Shown: in pieces, positions 51,852 to 61,891 of the stretch | How the letters are laid out: every line of letters begins with the position of its first letter | How positions within the stretch are numbered: the stretch's first letter is position 1 | Assembly (NCBI GenBank): GCA_002347265.1 | Contig: DDYB01000032.1 | Location: 322,928 to 386,927, forward strand | Reading direction: 5' to 3' | Source of the DNA: Desulfobacteraceae bacterium UBA2245 | GTDB taxonomy: Bacteria; Desulfobacterota; Desulfobacteria; Desulfobacterales; UBA2245 | Length of the DNA: 64,000 nucleotides | Position numbers and translations under genes: made by a program | Notes under the pieces: model-generated | Told to the model about the DNA's origin: nothing | Database searches by the model: none | Seen by the model: the letters and a program-made list of their open reading frames with translations, nothing else

Positions 51852-54800
51852 TTGGCGCCCCTCAGCACTACCATTATCGAGAGTCTGCACCACTTATGGG
51901 CGAACCTCCATGGAAAAAGCCCGGTGCACAAGCGCGTAGGTGATGAGCCACCCCTTAGATCGGAGTTGCTCAGCGCCCCCCAGATGGAGCAACACGGCAA
52001 GACCCTTGCCGCAGCACACACGTTGAGCGCAGGCCGTCCTTTAGAACAACTGTTGGCACGGCTGGGTGAGAATGAAGGCATACTCCTTAACGTTCGCGAG
52101 CTCCTGTCAGAAGCCATGAAAGAAAGCCGGAGGATTGCCCCGGCGGGGGAATGGCTCCTCGACAACTTCTACCTTATTGAAGAACAGATTCGCACGGCTA
52201 AAAGGTACTTGCCAAAGGGTTACAGCAAGGGACTGCCCTGCCTGAAAAAGGGTCCGTCAACAGGTCTTCCCCGTGTGTACGACATTGCCCTGGAGATGGT
52301 CGCCCACGGCGATGGCCGGGTGGATCCTGAGAGTCTCAACCGTTTCGTAGAAGCCTATCAGACAGTTACCGAGCTTACGCTGGGTGAATTATGGGCCATC
52401 CCCATCATGCTGCGCCTGGCTCTTATCGAGAATCTCCGGCGTGCGGCAGTGCGGATTGCTGCCGGCAGGACTGCCCGGAACCTTGCCGATTACTGGGCGG
52501 ATCAGCTTGTTGAGACCGCCGAGCGGAACCCGAAGAATTTAATCCTGGCCATTGCCGACATGGCGCGCTCGAAGCCACCCATGGTCAGTTCCTTTGTCGC
52601 AGAGCTTACACGCCGTCTGCAGGGTCGGGGGCCCGCTCTCGGATTGCCTCTCGCCTGGCTTGATCAGCAACTCTCCGGGTCAAGTCTTACGATTGAACAA
52701 TTAGTACAGTCAGAAGCCCTGCAACAGGCGGAAGATCAGATTTCGATCAGCAACAGTATCGGCAGCCTTCGTTTCCTGGGCGCCACGGATTGGCGCAAAT
52801 TCGTCGAAACCATGAGCGTTGTCGAGCAGACCCTCTGCGAGGATCCGGCCTATGTGTATGGCAGGATGGATTTCGCCACTCGTGATTCATACCGTCACGT
52901 CGTGGAAAGGATAGCGAAGAGCAGTCCCTTGTCCGAAAACGAGGTGGCACGCGTTGCGATCCGTCTTGCCGGGGAGGGCGAAGGTAAGGTAACCAGTGAC
53001 AGTCGGGCGAATCATGTCGGCTTCTACCTCATCGACAAAGGGTTGACTCAACTCGAAGGGCTTGCTGGGGCGCGCCTGTCTTTTTCCGAGGGGATTCGGA
53101 AAGTAATTCATCGATTTCCTTTGCTCTTTTATATTGGCACGATCTGTTTGCTTACCGCGATCTTCACCGGGTATTTGCTTGCAGAGGCCAATTCCAACGG
53201 GGTACGCGGCCACTGGATGTGGATTATCGGCATAATCTCGGTTCTCTCTGTAAGCCAGTTAGCGATAGCCCTGGTAAACTGGCTTACGACACGCATCGTG
53301 GCGCCCCATGCCCTGCCCCGCATGGACTTCTCCAAAGGAATTCCTTCGGAATCGGCTACCCTGATCGTGGTTCCTACAATGATCACAAGCTCGGAGAGCA
53401 TCGATCATCTGGTGGAGGCACTGGAGGTCAGATTCCTGGCCAATAGAGACAAAAACCTTCGTTTTGGCCTGCTCACTGATTTTCGAGATGCCGAAGAGGA
53501 AATCCTGCCTGACGATGGGCCGCTCCTGGTGCTGGCCCGGCAGAGAATCGAAGAGTTGAACGAAAAATACAGAACTTCAAAAACCGACACCTTTTTTCTT
53601 TTCCATCGCCCACGCCGCTTCAATCCCCAGGACCATATATGGATGGGTTACGAACGAAAGCGGGGGAAGCTTGCGGAACTGAATTCCTTTCTTCGTGGGG
53701 GCTCAAGAGAGTGCTTTTCGCTCATCGTTGGTAATACGGAAGGATTGGAGCAAGCGAAATACATCATTACACTGGACACGGATACACAACTACCCCGTGA
53801 CGCGGCGTGGCAGCTTGTGGGGGCTATGGCACACCCGTTGAATCGTCCGCAATACGATGAAAAGAAGCAACGTATCTGTGCTGGATACGGCATCCTTCAG
53901 CCACGGGTGGCCGTGAGTCTGCCCAGCACGAACCGGACACGTTATGCCCGCATGTGGGGAAGTGATGCAGGCATCGATCCCTATACCCGTGTTGTCTCTG
54001 ATGTGTACCAGGACCTCTTTGGCGAGGGCTCCTTCATTGGCAAGGGCATCTATGAGATTGATGCGTTCGAGCAGGCCCTCAGGGGACGTTTTCCTGAGAA
54101 CCGGATTTTGAGCCACGATCTCATCGAAGGGTGTTATGCGCGGGCTGGTCTTTTGAGCGATGTTCAGCTGTATGAGGAATACCCTGCTCGCTACAGCGCA
54201 GATGTGAGCCGCAGGCACCGATGGATTCGCGGGGATTGGCAGCTTTTTAGATGGCTGCTGCCGGGGGTTCCCGGCCCGGATGTGCGTTTTCAGAAGAATC
54301 CCCTGTCACTGCTTTCCCGATGGAAGCTTTTCGACAACCTTCGGCGCAGCCTCTTGCCTTTGGCGATGACCCTTCTGCTTCTCCTGGGCTGGACCGTTTT
54401 ACCCATGCCCTGGTTCTGGACCCTGTCGGTGATGGGAATCGTCCTGATCCCCCCCTGGATTATGTCTCTCCTGGATCTTTTTCAGAAGTCAGATGATGTC
54501 CTTCCCAGTCAGCATATTCTCGCCACGATGCGGGGGAGCGGTATAAACCATGGCCAAGCTGTATTTACCCTCCTCTGCCTGCCCTATGAAGCATTTTTCA
54601 GTATGGACGCTGTTCTGCGCACCATTTGGCGGATGCTGACTGGTAACAAGCGGCTTCTCGAATGGAACCCTTCGGGCGACTCACATCGCACGAGCCGGAA
54701 GGACCTGGCCGGCGCCTACCGGACCATGTGGATAGCCCCGGTCATTGCCGTCGTTGCGGCGATCCATCTTGCACTTTACAGGCCGGAGGCTTTGGTCGTT

Positions 54801-57800
54801 GCCCTGCCTGTGCTCATCTTCTGGTTTCTCTCCCCCGGAGTAACATGGTGGACCAGTAAACCGCTTGGCCGCCGGAAGGAAAGACTCAGTTCAGAACAGA
54901 TCAACTTTCTGAGAAAGATTTCCCGAAAGACCTGGTGCTTCTTCGAGACCTTCGTCGGCCCGGAGGATCATTGGCTTCCGCCCGACAACTATCAGGAAAA
55001 TCCTTTTGCCAAGGTTGCCCATCGAACGTCGCCGACCAATATGGGGCTTGCACTCCTTGCCAATTTGTCCGCCTGGGATTTTGGCTACATTTCTACAGGA
55101 CAGCTCATCGACCGCACGGCCAATGCGCTGCGCACCATGCGATCCATGGAGCGCCACAAGGGACACTTCTATAACTGGTACGATACAGAGTCTCTGGAAC
55201 CGCTCCTGCCGATGTATATTTCGACTGTGGACAGCGGAAATATTGCGGCCCATCTTTTGACATTGCGGGCAGGGCTCTCTGCACTCCCTGATGAGAGGAT
55301 CGTGGGGCCAAGGGTATTTGATGGGCTCCTCGATACGGCGCGAATTCTTCTGGACGTCGCCGGTGAACCCGTTCCGCACCGGCTCTCTCGATTGCGGGAA
55401 GCGTTGGAGTCTCTTTGCGCCGCCAGTCCGAATACGCTTGCGGCTGCACGAGAGGTCCTTGGCGGGATCGCTTTGCCCGCCCTGGAAGGACTTCATGGCT
55501 TTGACGCCGCACCGGAAAGCCTGGCCGCAGAGTGGGCACGGGCCTTTACAGGTCAATGCAGGGCCGCCCTCGATGAGTTGGAATTTCTTGCGCCATGGAT
55601 CGTACTGCCTCTCCCTTCCGAGGTGCTCGACACCTTCCCGGGTCTCGGCGAAATTCCGACGCTGCGAGCATTGGCCAATTTTGACAAAGAGTTACTGCCG
55701 GCAATGACAGATCTTCACGCCGGGACTCCGAAGGAAAGTGAGCAGATTGATGCGCTTCGAGGAGCCATCATCGAGGCAAGCAACAGGGCCAGGGCGAGAA
55801 TCGTCGCTATCGAAAAACTTGTAGCGCGATCCGGTTTACTTGCCCATATGGATTATGACTTCCTCTATGACGAGACTCGCCATCTGTTGGCTATCGGCTA
55901 CAACCTCAGTGACAACCGACGGGACGCGAGCTACTATGATCTACTGGCGTCGGAAGCGCGACTTTCCAGTTTTGTCGCCATTGCCCAGAGACAATTGCCG
56001 CAGGAAAACTGGTTTGCCTTGGGGCGCCTGCTCACCACCGCCGGCGGAGAACCGGTTCTCCTTTCCTGGAGCGGCTCCATGTTCGAATACCTCATGCCTC
56101 TCCTCGTCATGCCCACTTATGAGAAGACACTCCTCGACGAAACCTGTAAGGGCGCTGTGGCAAGACAGATCGAGTACGGGAAACAGCGGGGGGTGCCATG
56201 GGGTATTTCGGAATCCGGTTATAACATGATCGACGGTCATCTCAATTACCAGTACAGCGCCTTTGGCGTGCCCGGCCTGGGGCTCAAACGCGGGTTCTCC
56301 GAGCTTGTTATTGCCCCCTATGCCTCAGCTTTAGCGCTCCTGGTAGCCCCTGAAGAGGCATGTCGCAATCTTGAGGAACTCTCCGCTCAGGGCATTGAGG
56401 GAAAGTATGGTTTTTACGAAGCCATTGACTACACCCCCTCCCACCTGCCCCACGGGAATGAGAGCGCGGTGGTTCGTTCCTTCATGGCCCATCATCAGGG
56501 CATGACCCTCCTCTCGCTGGCATCTTCGCTCCTCAACCGCCCCATGCAGAACCGATTCGAGTCAGACCCCTCGTTTCGGGCAATTATGCTGTTGCTTCAG
56601 GAACGGGTGCCAAAGGCCACGGCCTTTTATTCACGAACGGCCGAACTTGCCGAGGTGGATGCAGTCTCACATGACATAGAAGATATGCCGGTGCGCGTTT
56701 ACAAAAGCCCCGACACACCCATACCGGAAGTGCAGTTGTTGTCGAACGGGAGATATCACGTGATGATCACAAACGCAGGCGGCGGCTACAGCCAATGGAA
56801 AGACATGGCAGTGACGCGGTGGCGCGAAGACAGCACCTGCGATAACTGGGGTGCATTCTGTTATATCCGTGACCTTTCAACCGGCACTTTCTGGTCAACG
56901 GCATACCAACCCACCCTAAAGCCTTCAAAGCAGTACGAAGCAATCTTCTCGGTAGGACGAGCAGAGTTTCGCCGCCGGGATCAGGACTTCGACACCCATA
57001 CGGAGATTGTGATTTCACCTGAGGATGACATCGAGATGCGCCGAATCACCATCGCCAACCGGGCTCGGATGCAAAGAACAATTGAGGTAACGAGTTACTC
57101 GGAAGTTGTTCTTGCACCGCCCGCGCAGGACACGCTGCACCCGGCCTTCAGCAATCTCTTTATCCAGACCGAGATCATCCGCGAGCAGAGGGCAATACTC
57201 TGCAAGCGCCGGCCCCGTTCCCTTGGAGAACAGTCGCCATGGATGTTCCATCTCATGGCGGTGCACGGGGCCGAGACCGGTGAAGTATCCTATGAGACCG
57301 ACCGGATGCGGTTTATCGGCCGTGGGAACACTCTTGCCGATCCGGAAGCGATGAGAGGTTCATCCGGGCTCTCGGACAATGAGGGCTCAGTGCTCGATCC
57401 GATTGTAGCGATCCGGCGTCAAATAACCCTCGATCCGGGGAAATCGGCAGTCATCATTATCGTCACCGGGATCACCGAAACCCGGAATGCCTGCCTGGAC
57501 CTTGTCAGGAAATACCAGGACCGGCATCTTGCCGATCGTGTCTTTGATCTGGCGTGGACCCATAGCCAGGTGCTGCTAAGACAGATCAATGCCACGGAAG
57601 CCGATGCGCAACTTTATGGACGTCTTGCCGCCTCTATCCTATACGCGAATTTGTCACTACGTGCCGATCCGGGGGCTATCATCAAAAACCGTCGTGGCCA
57701 ATCCGGCCTCTGGGGATACTCTATCTCCGGCGATCTCCCCATCGTGCTATTGCGGATTGAAGATCCGGCCAACATCAACTTGGTGCGACAACTCGTTCAG

Positions 57801-60578
57801 GCCCATGCATACTGGCGTCTCAAAGGACTGGCTGTGGACCTGGTCATCTGGAACGAAGATCGCGCCGGTTACCGGCAACTTCTTCACGAGCAGATCATGG
57901 GGCTCATCGCTGCAGGCACAGAAGCGAAATTGGCCGATCGACCGGGCGGTATTTTTGTCAGACCTTCAGACCAGATATCGAAGGAGGACCGCGTCCTGTT
58001 CCAGGCGGTTGCCCGCGTTATCATCACTGACCGCAAGGGAACGCTCACGGACCAGATCAAGGGACGGAGCTTTATGGAAGGAATGTTGCCGGCCACTCTG
58101 GTAACCAGAGCCACAACACGGCGCGAAATTCCGGAAATAGAAGCAAAACCTCGCCAGGATTTGATGTTTGGGAATGGACTGGGCGGTTTTACACTGGATG
58201 GCCGGGAGTACATCATTTCAACTGCCCGCAGGCAGGTGACGCCGGCGCCATGGGTGAATGTGCTGGCGAACCGGCATTTCGGAACCGTTGTCTCAGAGAA
58301 CGGTCTTGCCTATTCCTGGAGCGAAAACGCCCACGAGTTCCGCCTCACGCCATGGTACAACGATCCTGTCAGTGATACGGGTGGGGAGGCCTTTTATATA
58401 CGCGATGAAGAGCGCGGCCACGTCTGGTCACCCATGCCGCGGCCCAGCTGCGGTAACACGCCTTACGTCACCCGCCACGGATTCGGCTATAGCGTCTTCG
58501 AGCACACGGAACGCGGTATCGGCACAGAGGTGTGGGTGTACGTGGCCTTGGACGCTGCGGTCAAGTTTACGGTGTTGAAAGTGCGCAACCTCTCAGGCCG
58601 GTCAAGGAGACTGTCCGCCACCGGATATGTGGAATGGGTGCTGGGCGATCTGAGACCAAAAACCGCCATGCACGTCATTACAGAGATCAATGCTCTGAGC
58701 GGCGCCCTCTTTGCCCGTAACCCTTACAACGCTGAATTCGGGAAACGAACGGCCTTTTTTAATGTGGACGATCCATCCCGGACCATGAGCGGAGACCGGA
58801 CGGAGTTCCTTGGGCGTAACGGAACGCTCGCCAATCCCGCCGCTATGAAGAGGTCGCGGCTTTCCGGCAGGGTAGGGACCGCTTTGGATCCATGCGGCGC
58901 TATCCAGGTGGCCTTTGAGCTGGCAGACGGGGAAGAGCGCGAAATTGTCTTCACCCTGGGCGCCGGACAGGATGCCGATGATGCCGTCAACCTGGCACGC
59001 CGTTTCCAGGGATCGTTTGCTGCCCGTGAGGCCCTTGAAGCAACATGGCAGTACTGGAACCACACCCTCGGCGCCGTTCAGGTGGAGACAAAGGACCCGT
59101 CCATCAACGTCCTGGCCAACGGTTGGCTCCTATACCAGACCCTGACCTGCCGTCTTTGGGGACGGAGCGGTTACTACCAGTCAGGGGGCGCCTTTGGTTT
59201 CCGTGACCAGTTGCAGGATGTGATGGCCCTCATTCACGCCGAACCACGCCTGGTTCGGGAGCACCTCCTCCTCAGTGCGTCACGACAGTTCCCGGAAGGA
59301 GATGTGCAGCACTGGTGGCATCCACCCACAGGACGGGGCGTGCGAACCCATTGCTCGGATGATTTTCTCTGGCTTCCCTGGGCGACGTGTCGCTACGTTC
59401 TGACTACCGGGGACACGGGGGTGCTGGATGAACCCGTCCGCTTTCTTAAGGGACGCCCGGTCAACGCCGAGGAGGACTCCTATTACGATCTGCCCGGCAG
59501 GTCCGAAGAAAAGACGAGTCTCTACGACCACTGTGTACGAGCGATCACGAGGGGCCTCAGATTTGGCGAACATGGCCTGCCGCTCATCGGTTCCGGTGAC
59601 TGGAACGACGGCATGAACATGGTGGGTAAAGACGGCAAAGGCGAAAGCGTTTGGCTCGCATTCTTCCTCTATGACGTACTGATGAAGTTCATGGAGGTTG
59701 CGCGCATGTGCGGAGACCTGCCCTTTGCCGAGCATTGTGAGGCAGAAGCGGGCAAGCTCCGCCGAAACATTGAGGAGCACGGCTGGGATGGCGGGTGGTA
59801 CCTTCGGGCTTTTTTTGACGACGGCACGCTCCTCGGTTCAGCAGGCAATCCCGAATGCCGGATCGATTCCATTGCGCAAAGCTGGTCGGTCCTGTCCGGG
59901 GCAGGGAGCGCAACGCGTTCACACATGGCCATGGACGCAGTGGATAAGCACCTCGTACGCAGGGACTCCTCGTTGATTCAGCTTCTCGATCCGCCCTTCG
60001 ACAAGTCTTCTTTAAATCCCGGTTATATCAAGGGATATGTTCCCGGTGTTCGGGAAAACGGCGGGCAGTATACGCATGCGGCCATCTGGGCCGCCATGGC
60101 CTTTGCTGCCCTGGGGGACGACAGACGGGCATGGGAACTCCTTACCATGATCAACCCGGTAAATCATGGGGGATCGACAAAAGGGATGGAAACGTACAAG
60201 GTGGAGCCCTACGTAGTCGCGGCGGACGTCTATGCCGTCCCGCCCCACACGGGTCGTGGCGGATGGACTTGGTACACGGGCGCAGCCGGATGGATGTACC
60301 GGCTGATTGTGGAATCACTCCTGGGTATCCGACTCGAAGTGGACAAGCTGCATGTTGAGCACTGCCTCCCTGCCGATTGGGGGGGCTTCACGTTGCACTA
60401 CCGGTACCGGGAGACCGTCTACCATATAAAGGTCGTGCAGGGACGGGCGGACGAAGGGGTGGAGAGCGTAACCGTTGACGGGGTCGTACAACGGGCACAG
60501 ACGATTCCCCTGACGGATGATCATAAAGAACATTTTGTAGAAGTGGTCGTGGCGCCAATTCGGCTTAGTCCAGTGTAG
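51852..60578 (+). CDS. ndvB: Cyclic beta-1,2-glucan synthase, NdvB/ChvB type
   Basis: 2908-residue inner-membrane enzyme that makes cyclic beta-1,2-glucans from UDP-glucose for the periplasm. The N-terminal leader PLRSELLSAPQMEQHGKTLA and LLDNFYLIEEQIR are family signatures. Membrane helices are at about 420-480, 830-875 and 955-1000. The GT84 region about 490-800 has LDTDTQLPR (DxD-type, near 640), GEGSFIGKGIY and RRHRWIRGDWQLF (R-x-x-R-W type, near 788). Glucoamylase-like and two GH94/phosphorylase-type halves follow; GSGDWNDGMNMVGKDG (near 2580) carries the chain-length-controlling phosphorylase acid. Size equals known Cgs/ChvB proteins. Start is TTG at 51852 with AAGGA 11 bases upstream, in keeping with homology reaching upstream of the next ATG. 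Likely functions: osmoadaptation, surface polysaccharide. Confidence 0.93.
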   Translation: MAPLSTTIIESLHHLWANLHGKSPVHKRVGDEPPLRSELLSAPQMEQHGKTLAAAHTLSAGRPLEQLLARLGENEGILLNVRELLSEAMKESRRIAPAGEWLLDNFYLIEEQIRTAKRYLPKGYSKGLPCLKKGPSTGLPRVYDIALEMVAHGDGRVDPESLNRFVEAYQTVTELTLGELWAIPIMLRLALIENLRRAAVRIAAGRTARNLADYWADQLVETAERNPKNLILAIADMARSKPPMVSSFVAELTRRLQGRGPALGLPLAWLDQQLSGSSLTIEQLVQSEALQQAEDQISISNSIGSLRFLGATDWRKFVETMSVVEQTLCEDPAYVYGRMDFATRDSYRHVVERIAKSSPLSENEVARVAIRLAGEGEGKVTSDSRANHVGFYLIDKGLTQLEGLAGARLSFSEGIRKVIHRFPLLFYIGTICLLTAIFTGYLLAEANSNGVRGHWMWIIGIISVLSVSQLAIALVNWLTTRIVAPHALPRMDFSKGIPSESATLIVVPTMITSSESIDHLVEALEVRFLANRDKNLRFGLLTDFRDAEEEILPDDGPLLVLARQRIEELNEKYRTSKTDTFFLFHRPRRFNPQDHIWMGYERKRGKLAELNSFLRGGSRECFSLIVGNTEGLEQAKYIITLDTDTQLPRDAAWQLVGAMAHPLNRPQYDEKKQRICAGYGILQPRVAVSLPSTNRTRYARMWGSDAGIDPYTRVVSDVYQDLFGEGSFIGKGIYEIDAFEQALRGRFPENRILSHDLIEGCYARAGLLSDVQLYEEYPARYSADVSRRHRWIRGDWQLFRWLLPGVPGPDVRFQKNPLSLLSRWKLFDNLRRSLLPLAMTLLLLLGWTVLPMPWFWTLSVMGIVLIPPWIMSLLDLFQKSDDVLPSQHILATMRGSGINHGQAVFTLLCLPYEAFFSMDAVLRTIWRMLTGNKRLLEWNPSGDSHRTSRKDLAGAYRTMWIAPVIAVVAAIHLALYRPEALVVALPVLIFWFLSPGVTWWTSKPLGRRKERLSSEQINFLRKISRKTWCFFETFVGPEDHWLPPDNYQENPFAKVAHRTSPTNMGLALLANLSAWDFGYISTGQLIDRTANALRTMRSMERHKGHFYNWYDTESLEPLLPMYISTVDSGNIAAHLLTLRAGLSALPDERIVGPRVFDGLLDTARILLDVAGEPVPHRLSRLREALESLCAASPNTLAAAREVLGGIALPALEGLHGFDAAPESLAAEWARAFTGQCRAALDELEFLAPWIVLPLPSEVLDTFPGLGEIPTLRALANFDKELLPAMTDLHAGTPKESEQIDALRGAIIEASNRARARIVAIEKLVARSGLLAHMDYDFLYDETRHLLAIGYNLSDNRRDASYYDLLASEARLSSFVAIAQRQLPQENWFALGRLLTTAGGEPVLLSWSGSMFEYLMPLLVMPTYEKTLLDETCKGAVARQIEYGKQRGVPWGISESGYNMIDGHLNYQYSAFGVPGLGLKRGFSELVIAPYASALALLVAPEEACRNLEELSAQGIEGKYGFYEAIDYTPSHLPHGNESAVVRSFMAHHQGMTLLSLASSLLNRPMQNRFESDPSFRAIMLLLQERVPKATAFYSRTAELAEVDAVSHDIEDMPVRVYKSPDTPIPEVQLLSNGRYHVMITNAGGGYSQWKDMAVTRWREDSTCDNWGAFCYIRDLSTGTFWSTAYQPTLKPSKQYEAIFSVGRAEFRRRDQDFDTHTEIVISPEDDIEMRRITIANRARMQRTIEVTSYSEVVLAPPAQDTLHPAFSNLFIQTEIIREQRAILCKRRPRSLGEQSPWMFHLMAVHGAETGEVSYETDRMRFIGRGNTLADPEAMRGSSGLSDNEGSVLDPIVAIRRQITLDPGKSAVIIIVTGITETRNACLDLVRKYQDRHLADRVFDLAWTHSQVLLRQINATEADAQLYGRLAASILYANLSLRADPGAIIKNRRGQSGLWGYSISGDLPIVLLRIEDPANINLVRQLVQAHAYWRLKGLAVDLVIWNEDRAGYRQLLHEQIMGLIAAGTEAKLADRPGGIFVRPSDQISKEDRVLFQAVARVIITDRKGTLTDQIKGRSFMEGMLPATLVTRATTRREIPEIEAKPRQDLMFGNGLGGFTLDGREYIISTARRQVTPAPWVNVLANRHFGTVVSENGLAYSWSENAHEFRLTPWYNDPVSDTGGEAFYIRDEERGHVWSPMPRPSCGNTPYVTRHGFGYSVFEHTERGIGTEVWVYVALDAAVKFTVLKVRNLSGRSRRLSATGYVEWVLGDLRPKTAMHVITEINALSGALFARNPYNAEFGKRTAFFNVDDPSRTMSGDRTEFLGRNGTLANPAAMKRSRLSGRVGTALDPCGAIQVAFELADGEEREIVFTLGAGQDADDAVNLARRFQGSFAAREALEATWQYWNHTLGAVQVETKDPSINVLANGWLLYQTLTCRLWGRSGYYQSGGAFGFRDQLQDVMALIHAEPRLVREHLLLSASRQFPEGDVQHWWHPPTGRGVRTHCSDDFLWLPWATCRYVLTTGDTGVLDEPVRFLKGRPVNAEEDSYYDLPGRSEEKTSLYDHCVRAITRGLRFGEHGLPLIGSGDWNDGMNMVGKDGKGESVWLAFFLYDVLMKFMEVARMCGDLPFAEHCEAEAGKLRRNIEEHGWDGGWYLRAFFDDGTLLGSAGNPECRIDSIAQSWSVLSGAGSATRSHMAMDAVDKHLVRRDSSLIQLLDPPFDKSSLNPGYIKGYVPGVRENGGQYTHAAIWAAMAFAALGDDRRAWELLTMINPVNHGGSTKGMETYKVEPYVVAADVYAVPPHTGRGGWTWYTGAAGWMYRLIVESLLGIRLEVDKLHVEHCLPADWGGFTLHYRYRETVYHIKVVQGRADEGVESVTVDGVVQRAQTIPLTDDHKEHFVEVVVAPIRLSPV

Positions 60579-60580
60579 CT

Positions 60581-60706
60581 TTGCTGCCATCCGGTCTCAT
60601 CTACATGGTAGACCAGCGCCCGACGCGCCCTGTCGCCGATTGCCGCATGCACCGGGAGCAGCGCCGCTGAGACCCGATCAACCACCTTCTGAATGCCTCC
60701 CATTTC
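60581..60706 (-). pseudogene. IS66-like transposase fragment
   Basis: On the minus strand, EMGGIQKVVDRVSAALLPVH and ARRALVYHVDETGWQQ match the part of IS66-type DDE transposases leading to the first catalytic Asp-Glu (DETxW). The fragment starts 3 bases after the glucan-synthase stop and runs ~40 codons; nothing else of the transposase is found. An IS therefore once lay directly against the 3' end of the synthase gene. Confidence 0.6.
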
Positions 60707-60816
60707 ATTGAAGGCTTCTATGTGATAAGAATTAAATGACAAATCGGAAAAAGGGCAGCAATGAAACAGCGACGGAATTGGATTGAACAACCAAATAATC
60801 GGGGAAAGGAAATATT

Positions 60817-61086
60817 ATGCAAAAGACCTTAGAACCCAAGAGTATCGAGCAATTGCTGGCTGAGGCCGATGAACTCATTCAACAGATTCGTTCCGATGCC
60901 ATCAAAGACATGGAAGAAGAGCGTCTCATGGAGTTTGAAAAACAAGCTCAGGAATTGAAAAGAATCAAAGACGAGGTTCAGAGCAGGAAGGAGAAGAAAG
61001 AAGCGGCGAAAATAGGCTCCGGCGCCGAGGGTATGCACGAGGCGATCCAGGATATTGTGAAGGCCATGAAAAACTATTTTTCATGA
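60817..61086 (+). CDS. Small coiled-coil protein
   Basis: 89 residues, almost all charged helix (EQLLAEADELIQQIRSDAIK; EERLMEFEKQAQELKRIKDE), without signal peptide or membrane segment. GGAAAGG is 7 bases before the ATG. No family recognised; it could be a regulator or partner of the preceding glucan synthase, or an unrelated cassette gene between REP copies. Confidence 0.6.
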   Translation: MQKTLEPKSIEQLLAEADELIQQIRSDAIKDMEEERLMEFEKQAQELKRIKDEVQSRKEKKEAAKIGSGAEGMHEAIQDIVKAMKNYFS

Positions 61087-61108
61087 TTTGCATCACGCCT
61101 GGGAGTAT

Positions 61109-61427
61109 TCAAAATTCTGGGGATAGTGCTGGATGTCCTTAAATAACTAACTATATTATTATTTTAAGCCATATTGTGCATGATTGGTCATCAAAACCCA
61201 TGCACAACAGCTTGCCCGGTTTCGGGGACCAGCCTTGACAACCGGTCGGCAAAAACTTCCTTATCCGTTTTATCCCGGAAAATGTCCTGGCGTTCAATGC
61301 CCCGGATTATCGCGCGGTACAGAATTCCGCGCATCTAATCTGGCTGATCTCGGCATGGGTTTTCAAATATCACGGGCAGGGGAATCGTTCAAGTTATTGA
61401 GATATTTAAGGACATCCCCAAAATTCA
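61109..61427 (-). mobile_element. Internally deleted RAYT element (MITE-like)
   Basis: A REP copy at 61358-61427 faces an imperfect inverted REP end at 61111-61149 (AAAATTCTGGGGA ... GGATGTCCTTAAATAACTAA). Between them, minus-strand 61356 to about 61171 encodes a decayed RAYT N-terminus: MPRSARLDA, then in another frame ILYRAIIRGIERQDIFRDKT and finally AWVLMTNHAQ, the HUH site with the second His changed. The remaining transposase is deleted. A short element with repeat ends that intact RAYT protein could still act on. Confidence 0.7.
61358..61427 (+). repeat. REP-like element, copy C
   Basis: 70 bases nearly identical to 51094-51163, followed at 61446-61472 by GGATATAGGATGTCCCCAAC TGTCCCC, a second REP-like phrase. 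It lies 60 bases beyond the dgkA stop. Confidence 0.75.
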
Positions 61428-61486
61428 AAATTGTGTTGACAGAGAGGATATAGGATGTCCCCAACTGTCCCCTTCGTTCGCAATTC

Positions 61487-61891
61487 TCATCTGATCCATT
61501 CGATGACATGTGGCCCAAGGACCAGCAACCCAATGACCACGGCTCCGATGGCGGAAATCAACACGGCACCAGCCGCAACGTCCTTGGAATGCTTGACCAA
61601 CGGATGAAATTCCGGCGATGCAACATCTGCCAGGAACTCGAAGGCCGTGTTCAGGGCTTCAGCCGTCCAGACAGCCATGATGGCCAGAACCAGCCAGCAC
61701 CACTCGGACGATGACACGCCGAAGACCAACCCTGCCACAATGACGGCAACGGTTGCGCATGCGTGCACCCAGGCGTTGTGTTGAGACTTGAGCATCGTCC
61801 AGATGCCTGCGAAGGCATACTTGAAGCTTCGTATGCGCCCCGTGAATTGGAATGGTCTAGAACTTTTTAACGGGCATTGATATATTGGCAT
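61487..61891 (-). CDS. dgkA: Diacylglycerol/undecaprenol kinase (DgkA family)
   Basis: 134 residues with three membrane helices (about 42-60, 66-87, 108-127). AEALNTAFEFLADVASPEFH and HSKDVAAGAVLISAIGA contain the conserved active-site Glu/Asn/Asp/His residues of the DgkA/undecaprenol-kinase family. It phosphorylates diacylglycerol or undecaprenol, feeding lipid carriers for envelope polymers. Homology starts at about residue 16 (GRIRSFKYAFAGI); the first codons, MPIYQCPLK, lie inside RAYT-derived sequence. The ATG sits 6 bases after the stop of the RAYT C-terminal remnant, as ATG 50021 of mtgA does with the intact RAYT. Confidence 0.92.
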   Translation of the reverse strand: MPIYQCPLKSSRPFQFTGRIRSFKYAFAGIWTMLKSQHNAWVHACATVAVIVAGLVFGVSSSEWCWLVLAIMAVWTAEALNTAFEFLADVASPEFHPLVKHSKDVAAGAVLISAIGAVVIGLLVLGPHVIEWIR

